64,000 nt of DNA from positions 443,193 through 507,192 of the forward strand of contig KB235926.1 of NCBI GenBank assembly GCA_000332255.1, read 5' to 3'. Source of the stretch: a cyanobacterium PCC 7702 (GTDB taxonomy: Bacteria; Cyanobacteriota; Cyanobacteriia; Cyanobacteriales; Nostocaceae). How positions within the stretch are numbered: position 1 is the stretch's first letter; the number at the start of each line of letters is the position of its first letter. The notes beneath the pieces were generated by a model that had not been told where the DNA came from, ran no database searches, and saw only the letters and a program-made list of their open reading frames with translations. Made by a program: the position numbers and the translations under genes. Below, in pieces: positions 43,963 to 53,210 of the stretch.

Positions 43963-44594
43963 TTCAGAAAGTTATTATTTTTGACTTTGATGGTACAATT
44001 GCCGACACAGTAGACGCCCTTGTAAATATTGCTAACCGCTTAGCCAAAGAATTTGGTTATGCACAGATTGATCCCCAGGAATTAGCTTTGCTGAGAAATT
44101 TGACCTCAAGAGAAATTATCAAGTACTCAGGTGTTTCTCTTTTTAGAATTCCTTTTTTAGCCAAAAGAGTTAAAGGCGAATTAAAAAATAAAATACCGGA
44201 ATTAAAGCCAATTCCGGGCATTAGAGATGCGCTAACAGTACTTAAAACCGAAGGTCACCGCTTAGGAATTATTACCTCTAATTCCCAGGAAAATGTTACG
44301 GAGTTTCTTCAAATCAACGACCTGTATCACTTGTTTGAATTTATCCATTCCGGGGTGACAATTTTTGGAAAAACAACAATTATTAACAGCGTGCTTCGCC
44401 AAAAACAAATCAAGCCAGAAGAAGTTATCTACATTGGAGATGAAACCAGAGACATAGAAGCATCAAAAAAAGCTAATATTAAAGTTATAGCAGTGACCTG
44501 GGGATTTAATTCGCCAGAAGTCTTAGCTAAACAAAATCCCTGTTTTTTGGTTCATCATCCCAGCGAACTTCTAGAAGCGATTAACAGCTGTTAA
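43959..44594 (+). CDS. HAD-superfamily phosphatase (subfamily IA)
   Basis: A 211-residue HAD hydrolase. Motif I is FDFDGTIADT (residues 8-17, nucleophile and acid/base Asp), motif II IITSNS, motif III a Lys in GKTT/K, and motif IV GDETRDIEAS. A small helical cap lies between motif I and II. It overlaps queG by four bases and is surely co-translated with it. The family includes phosphoglycolate and nucleotide phosphatases; the substrate cannot be told from sequence. Phosphoglycolate phosphatase is one possibility in a phototroph. Confidence 0.88.
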   Translation: MIQKVIIFDFDGTIADTVDALVNIANRLAKEFGYAQIDPQELALLRNLTSREIIKYSGVSLFRIPFLAKRVKGELKNKIPELKPIPGIRDALTVLKTEGHRLGIITSNSQENVTEFLQINDLYHLFEFIHSGVTIFGKTTIINSVLRQKQIKPEEVIYIGDETRDIEASKKANIKVIAVTWGFNSPEVLAKQNPCFLVHHPSELLEAINSC

Positions 44595-44617
44595 TCGAGC
44601 AAAAACAAAAATGAAAT

Positions 44618-44954
44618 TTACTTTGATGTTCCCCGGTCTATAGCTTGTTCTGCTAAATCATCGGTAACTTTGCTGACAGCGGGTTCCGAATGTCCTACTT
44701 ACCCGGCCATTTGTTGATAATCTTCAGGATTTCCAGTTGGTTGGGCTGAAGTTGGTTTACTTCTAGGTGCAGTTTCCTTTGTACCTTCGGGCTCAGCGCT
44801 CGCCTTTCGTTGACTGTATTGTTGTGCAGCTTGGTAATCTGCTTCCAGATCGACATTTGGCGCCTTTTCTTCACCGTTGGCGATGCTTTCAGCTGCTAGT
44901 TTTGCATTTTTGCTGGCAACTTCAGAAATATTTAGGCTTAATTTCTTCTGGCAT
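44618..44954 (-). pseudogene. Broken small gene, one frameshift and one stop
   Basis: A minus-strand gene of about 111 codons. The ATG at 44954 has GGGGGA seven bases upstream. After MPEEIKP an extra A in an AAA run shifts the frame; removing it gives a continuous frame NISEVASKNAKLAAES... rich in Ala, Glu, Ser and Pro. A TAA interrupts after YQQMAG, and the same frame then runs on through VGHSEPAVSKVTDDLAEQA to a final TAA at 44618-44620. The total length, 337, equals 112 codons plus one base, as a single-base insertion predicts. The intact protein would have been small, hydrophilic and disordered. Function unknown. Confidence 0.7.
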
Positions 44955-45165
44955 AATCAATCCCCCTAGTAATTTTTCTACACTCACTGCCGAGATTCTA
45001 CCAAAATCAAGTCCTAGGTTCTGGATACCCCCATACCCTCAGATACATTGTTCACCTCTATTAGCAGATAGATAAAAGCACGAATGCGAAATTTGCAAAA
45101 CTCTTTCTAGGGGAGGGCGATTCTTTTTGTTTAGTTTTGTTACTTGTAGGTGGAAAAGTACGCAA

Positions 45166-45924
45166 CTATCTGCTTCCCAACTCCAGCAACTGGTCTGCAG
45201 TCAAATGGGAGTATATGACTTTACCGTCACGGAAGTAAATAATGCGTTGAGTTTGGCGAGCAACATCAGGTTCGTGAGTGACCATCACCACCGTAATGCC
45301 AGTAGCGTTTAATTCGCTAAAGATATTTAATACTTCCTGGGTAGTGCGGGAATCGAGAGCTCCGGTGGGTTCATCTGCTAAAAGCAAAATCGGACGGTTA
45401 ACAATAGCACGGGCGATCGCCACCCGTTGTTGCTGTCCTCCCGAAAGTTGATTGGGTTTGTTGTGGAGGCGCTTTTCTAAACCTACCCGCTTTAACGCTT
45501 CAGTTGCTCTGTAGTGTCTTTCTTTAGGTTTAACACCAGCATAAACCATTGGTAACATCACGTTCTCTAACGCCGTCAGCTGGGGTAAAAGGTGAAACTG
45601 CTGAAAGACAAAGCCAATTTTTTGATTGCGGATGTGGGCTAATTCAGTATCGTCCAATTTCGCCACATCCACGTTATCTAAGTAATAACGCCCCGATGTT
45701 GGACGATCCAAACAGCCAATAATATTCATGGCTGTAGATTTCCCAGAACCAGATGCTCCCATAATCGAGCAATACTCACCCTTTTTTATCACCAGGTTAA
45801 CGCCAGCAAGTGCTTGTACTTCTGTTTCACCACTACCGTAAATTTTAAAGACATTTTCTAAGCGAATAATTTCTCGTGTTTCCAGGGTGGATGATAAACT
45901 TTCCTTTAGTGATGGGGTTTTCAT
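45166..45924 (-). CDS. MacB-type ABC transporter ATP-binding protein
   Basis: A 252-residue ATPase of the MacB/LolD group. Walker A is GASGSGKST, the ABC signature LSGGQQQR, Walker [14 protein letters not shown], and the switch His is in VMVTHEPD. It follows the permease gene by 33 bases on the same strand and would power the MacB-like permease with the HlyD-type adaptor. Unlike E. coli MacB, ATPase and permease are separate proteins, as in many cyanobacterial DevBCA-like systems. It is the last gene of the operon. Confidence 0.94.
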   Translation of the reverse strand: MKTPSLKESLSSTLETREIIRLENVFKIYGSGETEVQALAGVNLVIKKGEYCSIMGASGSGKSTAMNIIGCLDRPTSGRYYLDNVDVAKLDDTELAHIRNQKIGFVFQQFHLLPQLTALENVMLPMVYAGVKPKERHYRATEALKRVGLEKRLHNKPNQLSGGQQQRVAIARAIVNRPILLLADEPTGALDSRTTQEVLNIFSELNATGITVVMVTHEPDVARQTQRIIYFRDGKVIYSHLTADQLLELGSR

Positions 45925-45957
45925 AACGCTAGCTGAACCTCTTGTACGAGCTTGTAG

Positions 45958-47175
45958 CTATGTAGTTCTCAAAGCTACAATCGGGTCCAGTTTAGCGGCC
46001 CGACGAGCGGGAAGAACGCCAAAAAATAAGCCTATGCTACCAGATGTAGTAACAGTTATAGCAACGGCCAGAGGAGAAATTTCTGTTTTTAATGGTGTCA
46101 AAGCTCCTACTAATAATATACCGCCACTGCCGATGACTGTACCGATCAAACCGCCCGCAGCTGAAAGAATTATTGCTTCAATCACAAACTGTAGCAGGAT
46201 ATCTCGCTCGGTGGCGCCTATGGCTTTTCGCAATCCAATTTCCTGGGTGCGTTCGGTCACCGAGACCAGCATGATATTCATAATGCCAATGCCGCCTACA
46301 ATTAAAGAAATGGCAGCGATCGCCGCCAGCATAATTGTCAGGGCGCCAGTGATTTGACCGACAATTTGCAAGGCATCTTTTTGAGAACGAATGCTAAAAT
46401 CGTCTTCTCCAGTGATTTTGTGTCGCAAGCGCAGCAAATTGGTAATTTGGAACTCTGCGGCATCTACACTTTGAGAATTGCGTGCCGAAGCAACTATATA
46501 ATCTAAGGCAATGCCGTAGGGGGAGTTGCGTCCCACCAGGCGATTGGCTGAGGTTGTGAGCGGGATTAGGGCTGCTTCGTCATAATTTGCACCCAGGCTA
46601 GAGCCTTTTGCTTCTAACACTCCAATAATTTGAAAGCTGCTATTTTTAATCCGCAGTTGTTCCCCAATTGGATTTTGGGTACCAAACAATCTTTCTGCCA
46701 AGTCTGCTCCTAGGACGGTTACTTGATTGTTCCGCTTGATATCTATATCTGTAAAAAATCGCCCTTTGGCAACTTCAAATTCTCTGACTTTGGGAAAACT
46801 GGGGGTTGTACCAATAATACTGGCATTTGTATTGCGGTTGCGGTATGTGACTACTTGCCTTGTATTCAATTCTGGAGCAACTCCCACCACTGTTGGTACT
46901 TGAGCGGCAATTGCTTGGGCGTCCGCCAGAACTAGGGTTTTTGGTACCTCAAAAGAAATGCGCTGTGTTTCTCTATTTCCAGGCAGTATAAATAATACAT
47001 TCGGTCCCAGGGACTCCAGCTGCTTGTTGACAAATTTTTGGCCTGCTTCTCCAACGCCAAGCATGGCAATTACCGAAGCATTACCGATGATAATACCCAG
47101 CATGGTCAGGGCACTGCGTAACTTATTTGCTAGCAGGGTTTTCCCTGCCATTTGCAGACTTTCCAGTAAGTTCAT
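45958..47175 (-). CDS. MacB/FtsX-like ABC transporter permease
   Basis: A 405-residue permease with the MacB layout: one membrane span near the N-terminus (NKLRSALTMLGIIIGNASVIAM), a large extracytoplasmic domain (about 45-270) and three C-terminal spans with GGIGIMNIMLVSVTERTQEIGLRKAIGA before the second. It overlaps the adaptor gene by four bases (ATGA) and lies 33 bases before the ATPase gene. Together they form a tripartite efflux or export pump working with a TolC-like outer-membrane protein encoded elsewhere. The substrate is unknown; glycolipid, peptide or drug are all possible. Confidence 0.94.
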   Translation of the reverse strand: MNLLESLQMAGKTLLANKLRSALTMLGIIIGNASVIAMLGVGEAGQKFVNKQLESLGPNVLFILPGNRETQRISFEVPKTLVLADAQAIAAQVPTVVGVAPELNTRQVVTYRNRNTNASIIGTTPSFPKVREFEVAKGRFFTDIDIKRNNQVTVLGADLAERLFGTQNPIGEQLRIKNSSFQIIGVLEAKGSSLGANYDEAALIPLTTSANRLVGRNSPYGIALDYIVASARNSQSVDAAEFQITNLLRLRHKITGEDDFSIRSQKDALQIVGQITGALTIMLAAIAAISLIVGGIGIMNIMLVSVTERTQEIGLRKAIGATERDILLQFVIEAIILSAAGGLIGTVIGSGGILLVGALTPLKTEISPLAVAITVTTSGSIGLFFGVLPARRAAKLDPIVALRTT

Positions 47176-48680
47176 TTTGGCGATTGTGCTTGTTTTTGCT
47201 TGTAATCTGGAGGCGGGTTGAGAAAAACGCGATCGCCTGCTTTTAATCCTTCCAAAATTTGAGTTTGGTCTTTGACTTGCGCTCCTATAGTCACCGAGCG
47301 AAACTGAGGTTTGTTGTTGGCATCGGGAACCAAAACTCCAGTATTTCCTTTTTCAGTTACAATAGCCACCGTTGGTACTAACAAAGCATTAGTAACTTTG
47401 TCTCCCAAAAAAGTTAAATCCAAATTCAAACCAGAACGCAGTTCTTGCTGACCGGTATCTATAGCTACTCGCACCTGAAACAAGGTAACTCCCTCTTCCT
47501 TCACTGCTTCTGGAGCAATCAAACGCACATGTCCTTTAAACACGCGATCGGGATAGGCATCCGTGGTAATTTCTACCTGTTGTCCCTTTTTGATTCTACC
47601 AATATCCGCTTCTGGAACTTGAGCTAGTACTTCTAATCCCTTTGCCAAGGCGACAATAGAACTAGAAGTTGCAGAGGCGCTGGAAGAAGCGGAAGTAGTG
47701 GGTGCTACGTAGGCACCGTCGCTAGCATATTTCTGCGTAATAATTCCTGCAAAAGGAGCGCGAATAATAGTATCTTGCAATCTTACCTGTGCTGCTTTTA
47801 ACTGTGCTTGCGCCGCTGCTACTGCTGCTTGGCGTTGAGCAATAACTTCTGAACGAGTACCGCTTTGTAAAAGTTTCAATGCCGCTTGCGCTTGTGCAAC
47901 AGCTGCTTTTCGTTGGGCAATTTCTTCTGGACGAGAACCGTTACGCAATCTTGCTAGTTCTTGTTTGGCAGCTTCCAAGCTGGCTTGAACTTGTTCGAGG
48001 TTGTCTTTAGCGTTGCGTTGTTCTGTCAAAGCTTCGTCGAAATAATCGCGAGATACCGCACCTTGGGATGCGGCGTATTGTCTGCGCTGAACCCGAACTG
48101 TCGCCAATTCCAAGCGGGATTTGGCTTGTTGCAATTGAGCTTGGTATTGATTTACCTGCGCTTGAGCTTTGGCAATTTCTTCCACGCGACTTCCCGCTTG
48201 AGCTTGTGCAAGTTCCGCTTGCGCTTGCGCCAGTCGTGCTCGAGCTTGGGCAATTTCTTGGGGACGACTACCAGCTTGTGCTTCTGCAAGTTGCGCTCGG
48301 GCTTGTTCTAAATTAGCCCGGTACTGCTGAATTTCTGCCTGAATGTTTGCACTATCCATCACCGCAATAATTTGTCCTTTTTGGACGCGATCGCCTTGTT
48401 CAACTTTTAACTTGGCGACAATTCCAGGCTGTTTGGGACTAATGTTTACACTCTGAACCGGTACTACTTTGCCACTGGCAGTAATTCGCAAGGTGATGTT
48501 TTTTGCTTCCACAGGAATGGTCAACGCTGCAATATCTTCTTTGCTTGCTCTCCTAGACCAAACCATTGTATAAATTGTGCCCGTGCCTAGGATCAAAGCA
48601 CCGACCGCCACCAGCCCGACTAGCCAGCGGTAGGGATGCTTAACTTTACCAATTATGGGAATTTCTATATATTTAGCCAT
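47172..48680 (-). CDS. MacA/HlyD-type periplasmic adaptor with long coiled coil
   Basis: A 502-residue membrane-fusion protein. One N-terminal span (WLVGLVAVGALILGTGTIYTMVW) anchors it. A lipoyl half-motif (GKVVPVQSVNISPKQPGIVAKLKVEQGDRV) leads into an unusually repetitive helical hairpin: units of the form GSRPQEIAQARARLAQAQ, GSRVEEIAKAQAQV, GSRPEEIAQRKAAVAQAQ and GTRSEVIAQRQAAVAAAQ. The second lipoyl half and beta-barrel domain follow (DTIIRAPFAGIITQKYASDG). A low-complexity Ser/Ala stretch (SASSSASATSSS) sits just behind it. It is the first gene of the operon adaptor-permease-ATPase. The internal repeats suggest the hairpin grew by unit duplication, which would set its reach towards the outer-membrane channel. 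Confidence 0.93.
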   Translation of the reverse strand: MAKYIEIPIIGKVKHPYRWLVGLVAVGALILGTGTIYTMVWSRRASKEDIAALTIPVEAKNITLRITASGKVVPVQSVNISPKQPGIVAKLKVEQGDRVQKGQIIAVMDSANIQAEIQQYRANLEQARAQLAEAQAGSRPQEIAQARARLAQAQAELAQAQAGSRVEEIAKAQAQVNQYQAQLQQAKSRLELATVRVQRRQYAASQGAVSRDYFDEALTEQRNAKDNLEQVQASLEAAKQELARLRNGSRPEEIAQRKAAVAQAQAALKLLQSGTRSEVIAQRQAAVAAAQAQLKAAQVRLQDTIIRAPFAGIITQKYASDGAYVAPTTSASSSASATSSSIVALAKGLEVLAQVPEADIGRIKKGQQVEITTDAYPDRVFKGHVRLIAPEAVKEEGVTLFQVRVAIDTGQQELRSGLNLDLTFLGDKVTNALLVPTVAIVTEKGNTGVLVPDANNKPQFRSVTIGAQVKDQTQILEGLKAGDRVFLNPPPDYKQKQAQSPK

Positions 48681-48981
48681 AACAGCAGTCTGGGATAATT
48701 ATTTGCTTGGGGAAACAAACCCAGTTTACTTACGTAAATTTTCTTTCTATTAGTGTAAAAAAATACATGTCATCAATCCCTAGTGGAAAAAGCCATATAG
48801 ACTCAACTTATATTTTCTTAATTTTTTTCATAGTAGCTTTTCCAACTAGAAACTCACCTCACCTCAATGGGTGAGTTTACTAACACTTGAGAAATAATGG
48901 TAATTATTTTCTTTTCCATCCCAGCCCAGATCGTTTAAGCTAGCTGAAAGGTGATTGAATTTGTGGTCAAGAGGCGGTAGT
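48681..48981. other. Divergent promoter region with two inverted repeats
   Basis: About 300 AT-rich bases between the efflux operon (minus) and the TPR gene (plus). TAGTGGAAAAAGC (48781-48793) and GCTTTTCCAACTA (48836-48848) form an imperfect inverted repeat around 42 AT-rich bases. AAACTCACC (48850-48858) and GGTGAGTTT (48870-48878) form a perfect 9-bp arm pair with an 11-base loop. Either could be a small mobile palindrome, an operator or an RNA hairpin. Confidence 0.5.
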
Positions 48982-49875
48982 GTGCCGAAACGAATTGGTT
49001 TGATTTGTCTTGTTATTGCCTGTGGTTTTTGGAGTCTCCCCCAAGCTACCCACGCACAGGCATTGGTACCTCATACAGTACAACTAGATGCAGCTAAATT
49101 AGAGCAACAGGGGTTGAGTTTAGCACAAGAAGCAGCACAGCTAGCACAGTTTCAACAGTATGAAATGGCGATGCCAAGAGCACGGTTGGCTGCACAACTA
49201 GCCCCTAAAAGTGATAAAGTTTGGTTTCTTTTAGGCGGATTGTATTTGCAGACCAAAGATATAAATAATGCCATCACTGCCTTGAAAAAGGCACAATCTC
49301 TCAATCCCAAAAATGGCGATGTATTGTTTGCTTTGGGTTCGGCTTATTTCCAACAGCAAAATTACCCAACTGCCGTTACCTACTTCCAAGAGGGTTTAAA
49401 GTTAAAACCAAATGACCCAGAAGGACTGTTTGATTTGGGCAATACCTACTACATGTTGAAGCGATTACCAGATGCTATTGCCCAGTACAATAAAGCAGTT
49501 TCCCAAAATAAAAAATTCTGGCCTGCCATTAATAATATTGGTTTGATCAAGTACGAACAAGGTGACGTTGCAGGAGCAATTAAACAATGGCAAGCGGCGA
49601 TCGCTATTGAAAAACAAGCAGCAGAGCCTTTGTTGGCTTTAGCGGTGGCGCTGTACGCTCAAGGTCAGCAACAACAAGGTCTAGCCCTGGGCGAAACCGC
49701 CCTTCGCATCGACGATCGCTACGCCGATCTAGACTTTCTCAAACAAAATCTCTGGGGCGAACGTTTGCTGGCCGATACCAAAAAATTCCTGCAATTACCC
49801 CGCATTCAAGCAACTCTGCAGCAGCGAGGAGCAAGCAGATCTGCTCCTTCTGCACCATCACAACCTACTCGCTAA
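48982..49875 (+). CDS. Exported TPR-repeat protein
   Basis: A 297-residue protein from GTG 48982, which has AGAGGCGG upstream; TTG 48955 is the alternative. The N-terminus PKRIGLICLVIACGFWSLPQATHAQA is a Sec signal peptide with likely cleavage after AHA/AQA. Four or more tetratricopeptide repeats follow (DKVWFLLGGLYLQTKDINNAI, GDVLFALGSAYFQQQNYPTAV, PEGLFDLGNTYYMLKRLPDAI, FWPAINNIGLIKYEQGDVAGAI), then a less regular tail with a Ser/Pro-rich end. TPR solenoids bind proteins; the partner is unknown. Location is probably periplasm or lumen. Confidence 0.88.
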   Translation: MPKRIGLICLVIACGFWSLPQATHAQALVPHTVQLDAAKLEQQGLSLAQEAAQLAQFQQYEMAMPRARLAAQLAPKSDKVWFLLGGLYLQTKDINNAITALKKAQSLNPKNGDVLFALGSAYFQQQNYPTAVTYFQEGLKLKPNDPEGLFDLGNTYYMLKRLPDAIAQYNKAVSQNKKFWPAINNIGLIKYEQGDVAGAIKQWQAAIAIEKQAAEPLLALAVALYAQGQQQQGLALGETALRIDDRYADLDFLKQNLWGERLLADTKKFLQLPRIQATLQQRGASRSAPSAPSQPTR

Positions 49876-50023
49876 AGCAAGACTTTGAGACTACGCTCTT
49901 AATTGCCATTGCCTTTTGCTCAAATATCCTTTCTAATAGTACATATATATTATTCTGACTGCAGAAGCGGTAAGCCGGCGTTTTGAGCAGGCGCCCGCGC
50001 CAAAGTAGGGAGCTGAACTATCT

Positions 50024-50425
50024 CTAGGAGTCTTTAGGCAATAATGCCACGATCTGGTCAACAAACTGTTGGTGGTCGATGACGGGCTTGGAGATGTAGC
50101 CATCAGCACCGCTTTGTTTAAGAAAATTCTCGCGATCGCCCTCCATGGCGTGTGCTGTCACGAGAATAATTGGTAAGGAAGCAGTTTGAGGATCGGATTT
50201 CAACATTTGTGTAATCTTGATACCGTCCACTGACTTACCTTGATAAACACTTCTAGAAAGAGAAACATCCATTAAAATAATGTCTGCTTCCCTTGCTTGG
50301 GCAATTCTCATTACCTCTTCCACATTTTCAGTATGTTTTACTTCTAGACCACCACGCTTGGTCAAAATTTTGGAAAAAACGCGAGCATTAATGAGATCGT
50401 CTTCGACAATCAAAACAGTTTTCAT
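50024..50425 (-). CDS. Single-domain response regulator (CheY/DivK-like)
   Basis: A 133-residue receiver protein without output domain. The acidic pocket is VEDD near residues 7-10, the phospho-acceptor Asp is in DIILMDVSLS, then the Thr/Ser switch in LVTAHA and the Lys in YISKPV. I use ATG 50425, where the receiver fold begins; ATG 50470 would add 15 residues with no homology. The sequence DxxxNARVFSKIL resembles DivK-like regulators. It would be controlled by a histidine kinase located elsewhere. A short insertion (SRSVYQGKSVDGIK) after the phospho-Asp is longer than usual. Confidence 0.92.
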   Translation of the reverse strand: MKTVLIVEDDLINARVFSKILTKRGGLEVKHTENVEEVMRIAQAREADIILMDVSLSRSVYQGKSVDGIKITQMLKSDPQTASLPIILVTAHAMEGDRENFLKQSGADGYISKPVIDHQQFVDQIVALLPKDS

Positions 50426-50661
50426 GAGAACTTGACTTGTAGGTGTGAAGGGGATAAACACCCGAGTCATTCTAATGTTAAAGTGTGCCTCCTTCGAGAT
50501 CGTCGATGTCTATCCCCGACATCAAGGATAATACTATTGCTTTTTATCCCGTGACTATCAAGATTTTGTAAGGAAAGGCATTTTATCCGCTATGCTGTGG
50601 TTGCTGTAGCGTTCAACAACGAACGACAAATTTTGTAGAGTGAAATTTTAGGGAAAAACTC

Positions 50662-53181
50662 ATGGCAAAACAGTTAAACCTTCTCTGTACGGGACAGGTC
50701 ATATCCACAGCCTTGCATGCTGAAATGCAAAGGTCCTACCTTGAATATGCCATGAGTGTAATTGTCGGGCGAGCATTACCGGATGTGCGCGATGGTTTAA
50801 AACCAGTACACCGGCGGATTTTGTACGCGATGCACGAGCTGGGTCTGACACCCGATCGCCCCTATCGCAAGTGCGCCCGCGTTGTGGGAGACGTGCTGGG
50901 TAAATATCACCCCCACGGCGACCAAGCAGTTTACGATGCTTTGGTCCGACTGGTGCAGGAATTTTCCAGCCGTTATCCCTTACTAGCAGGACATGGCAAT
51001 TTTGGTAGTGTGGATAACGACCCCCCAGCAGCAATGCGCTATACGGAAACGCGCCTTGCACCCATTACTCAGGAAGCAATGCTGGCGGAAATCGGTGCCG
51101 AAACGGTAGAATTTATCGGCAATTTTGATAATTCTCAACAAGAACCTACCGTTTTGCCAGCACAGCTGCCATTTTTGTTGCTCAACGGAAGCGCGGGTAT
51201 TGCTGTGGGAATGGCAACAAACATTCCACCCCACAATCTCAAAGAAGTTGTAGATGGCTTAATTGCTTTAATCGACAACCCCGACTTGTCAGATGAAAAA
51301 TTAATGGCGTTGATACCAGGACCTGATTTTCCCACAGGCGGTGAAATAGTCGGCAATGCCGGAATTCGCGAAGCTTACACCACAGGAAAAGGTAGTATCG
51401 TTCTGCGGGGAGTCGCGCAAGTAGAAGAAGTTGCAAGCGGAAAGAATAACAACAAGCGACGCACCGCAATTGTAGTCACGGAATTGCCTTTCCAAGTTAA
51501 TAAAGCAGCCTGGATTGAGAAAGTAGCAGAGCTGGTAAACCAAGGTCGCTTGCAGGGAATAGCCGATATTCGAGATGAAAGCGATCGCTGTGGAATGCGC
51601 GTGGTGATAGAACTCAAACGTGATATCAACCCCCAAGAAGTTCTCGAACAACTCTATCACCAAACTGCTTTACAAACCAATTTTGGAGCCATTCTTCTGG
51701 CATTAGTAGACGGACAACCGCGCCAGCTGACTTTGCGCGAACTACTGCAACAATTCTTAAATTTCCGAGAACAAACTCTTTTGCGCCGATACACCCATGA
51801 ATTAGGTAAGGCGGAAAATCGTTTGCACTTGCTAGAAGGCTTGTTGAAAGCTTTATCTCATCTAGAGCAGGTCATTGCAATTTTACGGCAAGCAGCAGAT
51901 GCCGCAGGTGCCAAAATTAACTTGCAAAGTCGTTTGCATTTAAGCGAAGTACAAGCAGATGCTATCCTGGCTATGCCACTACGCCGCCTAACAAATTTAG
52001 AACAACAAAACCTACAGCAAGAGTACCAGCAGCTGCAACAGCAAATTGCCAACTTGCAACGCCTGCTCAGCGATCGCCAAGAATTACTAAAAGCCTTAAA
52101 AAAAGACCTGCGCAACCAAAAGCGCAAGTACGGTGACGAACGCCGCACCAAAATAATAGCAGCTCCTGAAAACATACAAAAGGAAACGGCTTCTGCCCCA
52201 AATAAACAGCAAGAAACTCCAAAAACTTCAATTTCTAATCTCAGACCTAAGGCGCCTCCAGAAAAAGTGCTTTTAGAATTTACTCAACGAGGTTACGTGC
52301 GCCGCACCCAACCCAACGGCAAAAAATCAAAGACTGATAGCGGTCTAAGCGATAATGACTTTATCGTTCAAACTGCACTCACAGATACGGAAAAAGAATT
52401 GTTGGTGCTTACCAGTAGTGGTAAGGTATATCCTGTCAAAGTCGCAGATATCCCTCCTACTACCGGACGATCGCCACGGGGAACACCACTGATTAGCCTG
52501 CTGAGCAATACTGCTCAAGAAGCAGCAGAAACTGCTATAGGTCGCTTTTTACTTCCAGAAGATCCCCGCACCGATTTGATTCTCCTAAGCAAGCAAGGAC
52601 GAATTAAACGCCTGTCCTTAATGGAATTTACCAATCTTAGCCGTCGTGGTATCACAATTTTTAAACTCAAAGATGACGATGAAGTGTTACTAAATCTTTT
52701 GGCTTCCCCTGGTCAACAATTAATTGTAGCTAGCTCTGGTGGACGACTGTTGCGCTTTGAAGTCAACGAACAACAGTTACCAGTAGTAGGTCGCACTGCT
52801 ACGGGTCTGCAAGCTTTACGCCTGCGCCACCAGGAAATTATGGTTGGTTGCGTCACTCTTAATACTGAAGAAAATCTCTTGCTCGTGACGCAATTAGGAT
52901 ACGCTAAACGCTTTGTCGCTAAAACTTTACGGTTGGCTAACCGGGGAGATATCGGTACTCAAGCATTAAAATTTACCAAAGAAGACGACTGCCTGGCTGG
53001 AATGGTTTTAGCAAAACCAGGTACTGAAGTAGCGCTGGTAACCAACAATCAAAGAGGTCTGCGCCTTTGTGTAGACGCGGTACCAACCTTAAACAGGGAT
53101 AGCGCTGGTGAAAATCTCGTTCAACTTCATCGAGATGAAAAAATTATTACTGTCGTCGAACTGCCAAAAGAAAGTAACTGA
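50662..53181 (+). CDS. Type IIA DNA topoisomerase subunit A (GyrA/ParC family)
   Basis: An 839-residue DNA-cleaving subunit. The N-terminal domain has [45 protein letters not shown] and the active-site Tyr127 in [11 protein letters not shown] coiled-coil arm follows around residues 430-500. The C-terminal beta-pinwheel is recognisable ([42 protein letters not shown]), but the canonical GyrA box QRRGG[RK]G is absent; the matching place reads [12 protein letters not shown]. GyrA needs that box to wrap DNA and supercoil it, so this may be the ParC-like paralogue that relaxes or decatenates. A low-complexity linker ([17 protein letters not shown]) separates the domains. The partner GyrB/ParE lies outside the window. 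Confidence 0.93.
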   Translation: MAKQLNLLCTGQVISTALHAEMQRSYLEYAMSVIVGRALPDVRDGLKPVHRRILYAMHELGLTPDRPYRKCARVVGDVLGKYHPHGDQAVYDALVRLVQEFSSRYPLLAGHGNFGSVDNDPPAAMRYTETRLAPITQEAMLAEIGAETVEFIGNFDNSQQEPTVLPAQLPFLLLNGSAGIAVGMATNIPPHNLKEVVDGLIALIDNPDLSDEKLMALIPGPDFPTGGEIVGNAGIREAYTTGKGSIVLRGVAQVEEVASGKNNNKRRTAIVVTELPFQVNKAAWIEKVAELVNQGRLQGIADIRDESDRCGMRVVIELKRDINPQEVLEQLYHQTALQTNFGAILLALVDGQPRQLTLRELLQQFLNFREQTLLRRYTHELGKAENRLHLLEGLLKALSHLEQVIAILRQAADAAGAKINLQSRLHLSEVQADAILAMPLRRLTNLEQQNLQQEYQQLQQQIANLQRLLSDRQELLKALKKDLRNQKRKYGDERRTKIIAAPENIQKETASAPNKQQETPKTSISNLRPKAPPEKVLLEFTQRGYVRRTQPNGKKSKTDSGLSDNDFIVQTALTDTEKELLVLTSSGKVYPVKVADIPPTTGRSPRGTPLISLLSNTAQEAAETAIGRFLLPEDPRTDLILLSKQGRIKRLSLMEFTNLSRRGITIFKLKDDDEVLLNLLASPGQQLIVASSGGRLLRFEVNEQQLPVVGRTATGLQALRLRHQEIMVGCVTLNTEENLLLVTQLGYAKRFVAKTLRLANRGDIGTQALKFTKEDDCLAGMVLAKPGTEVALVTNNQRGLRLCVDAVPTLNRDSAGENLVQLHRDEKIITVVELPKESN

Positions 53182-53210
53182 TGCCATTTTTCAACTTTCT
53201 TCTGGACATG

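Noticed and set aside
47761-48330. Regularly spaced repeated DNA that at first sight resembles a CRISPR-like or tandem-repeat array
   Set aside because: The repetition is in frame and codes for Ala/Gln-rich coiled-coil units of the HlyD adaptor; there are no invariant repeats with unique spacers.
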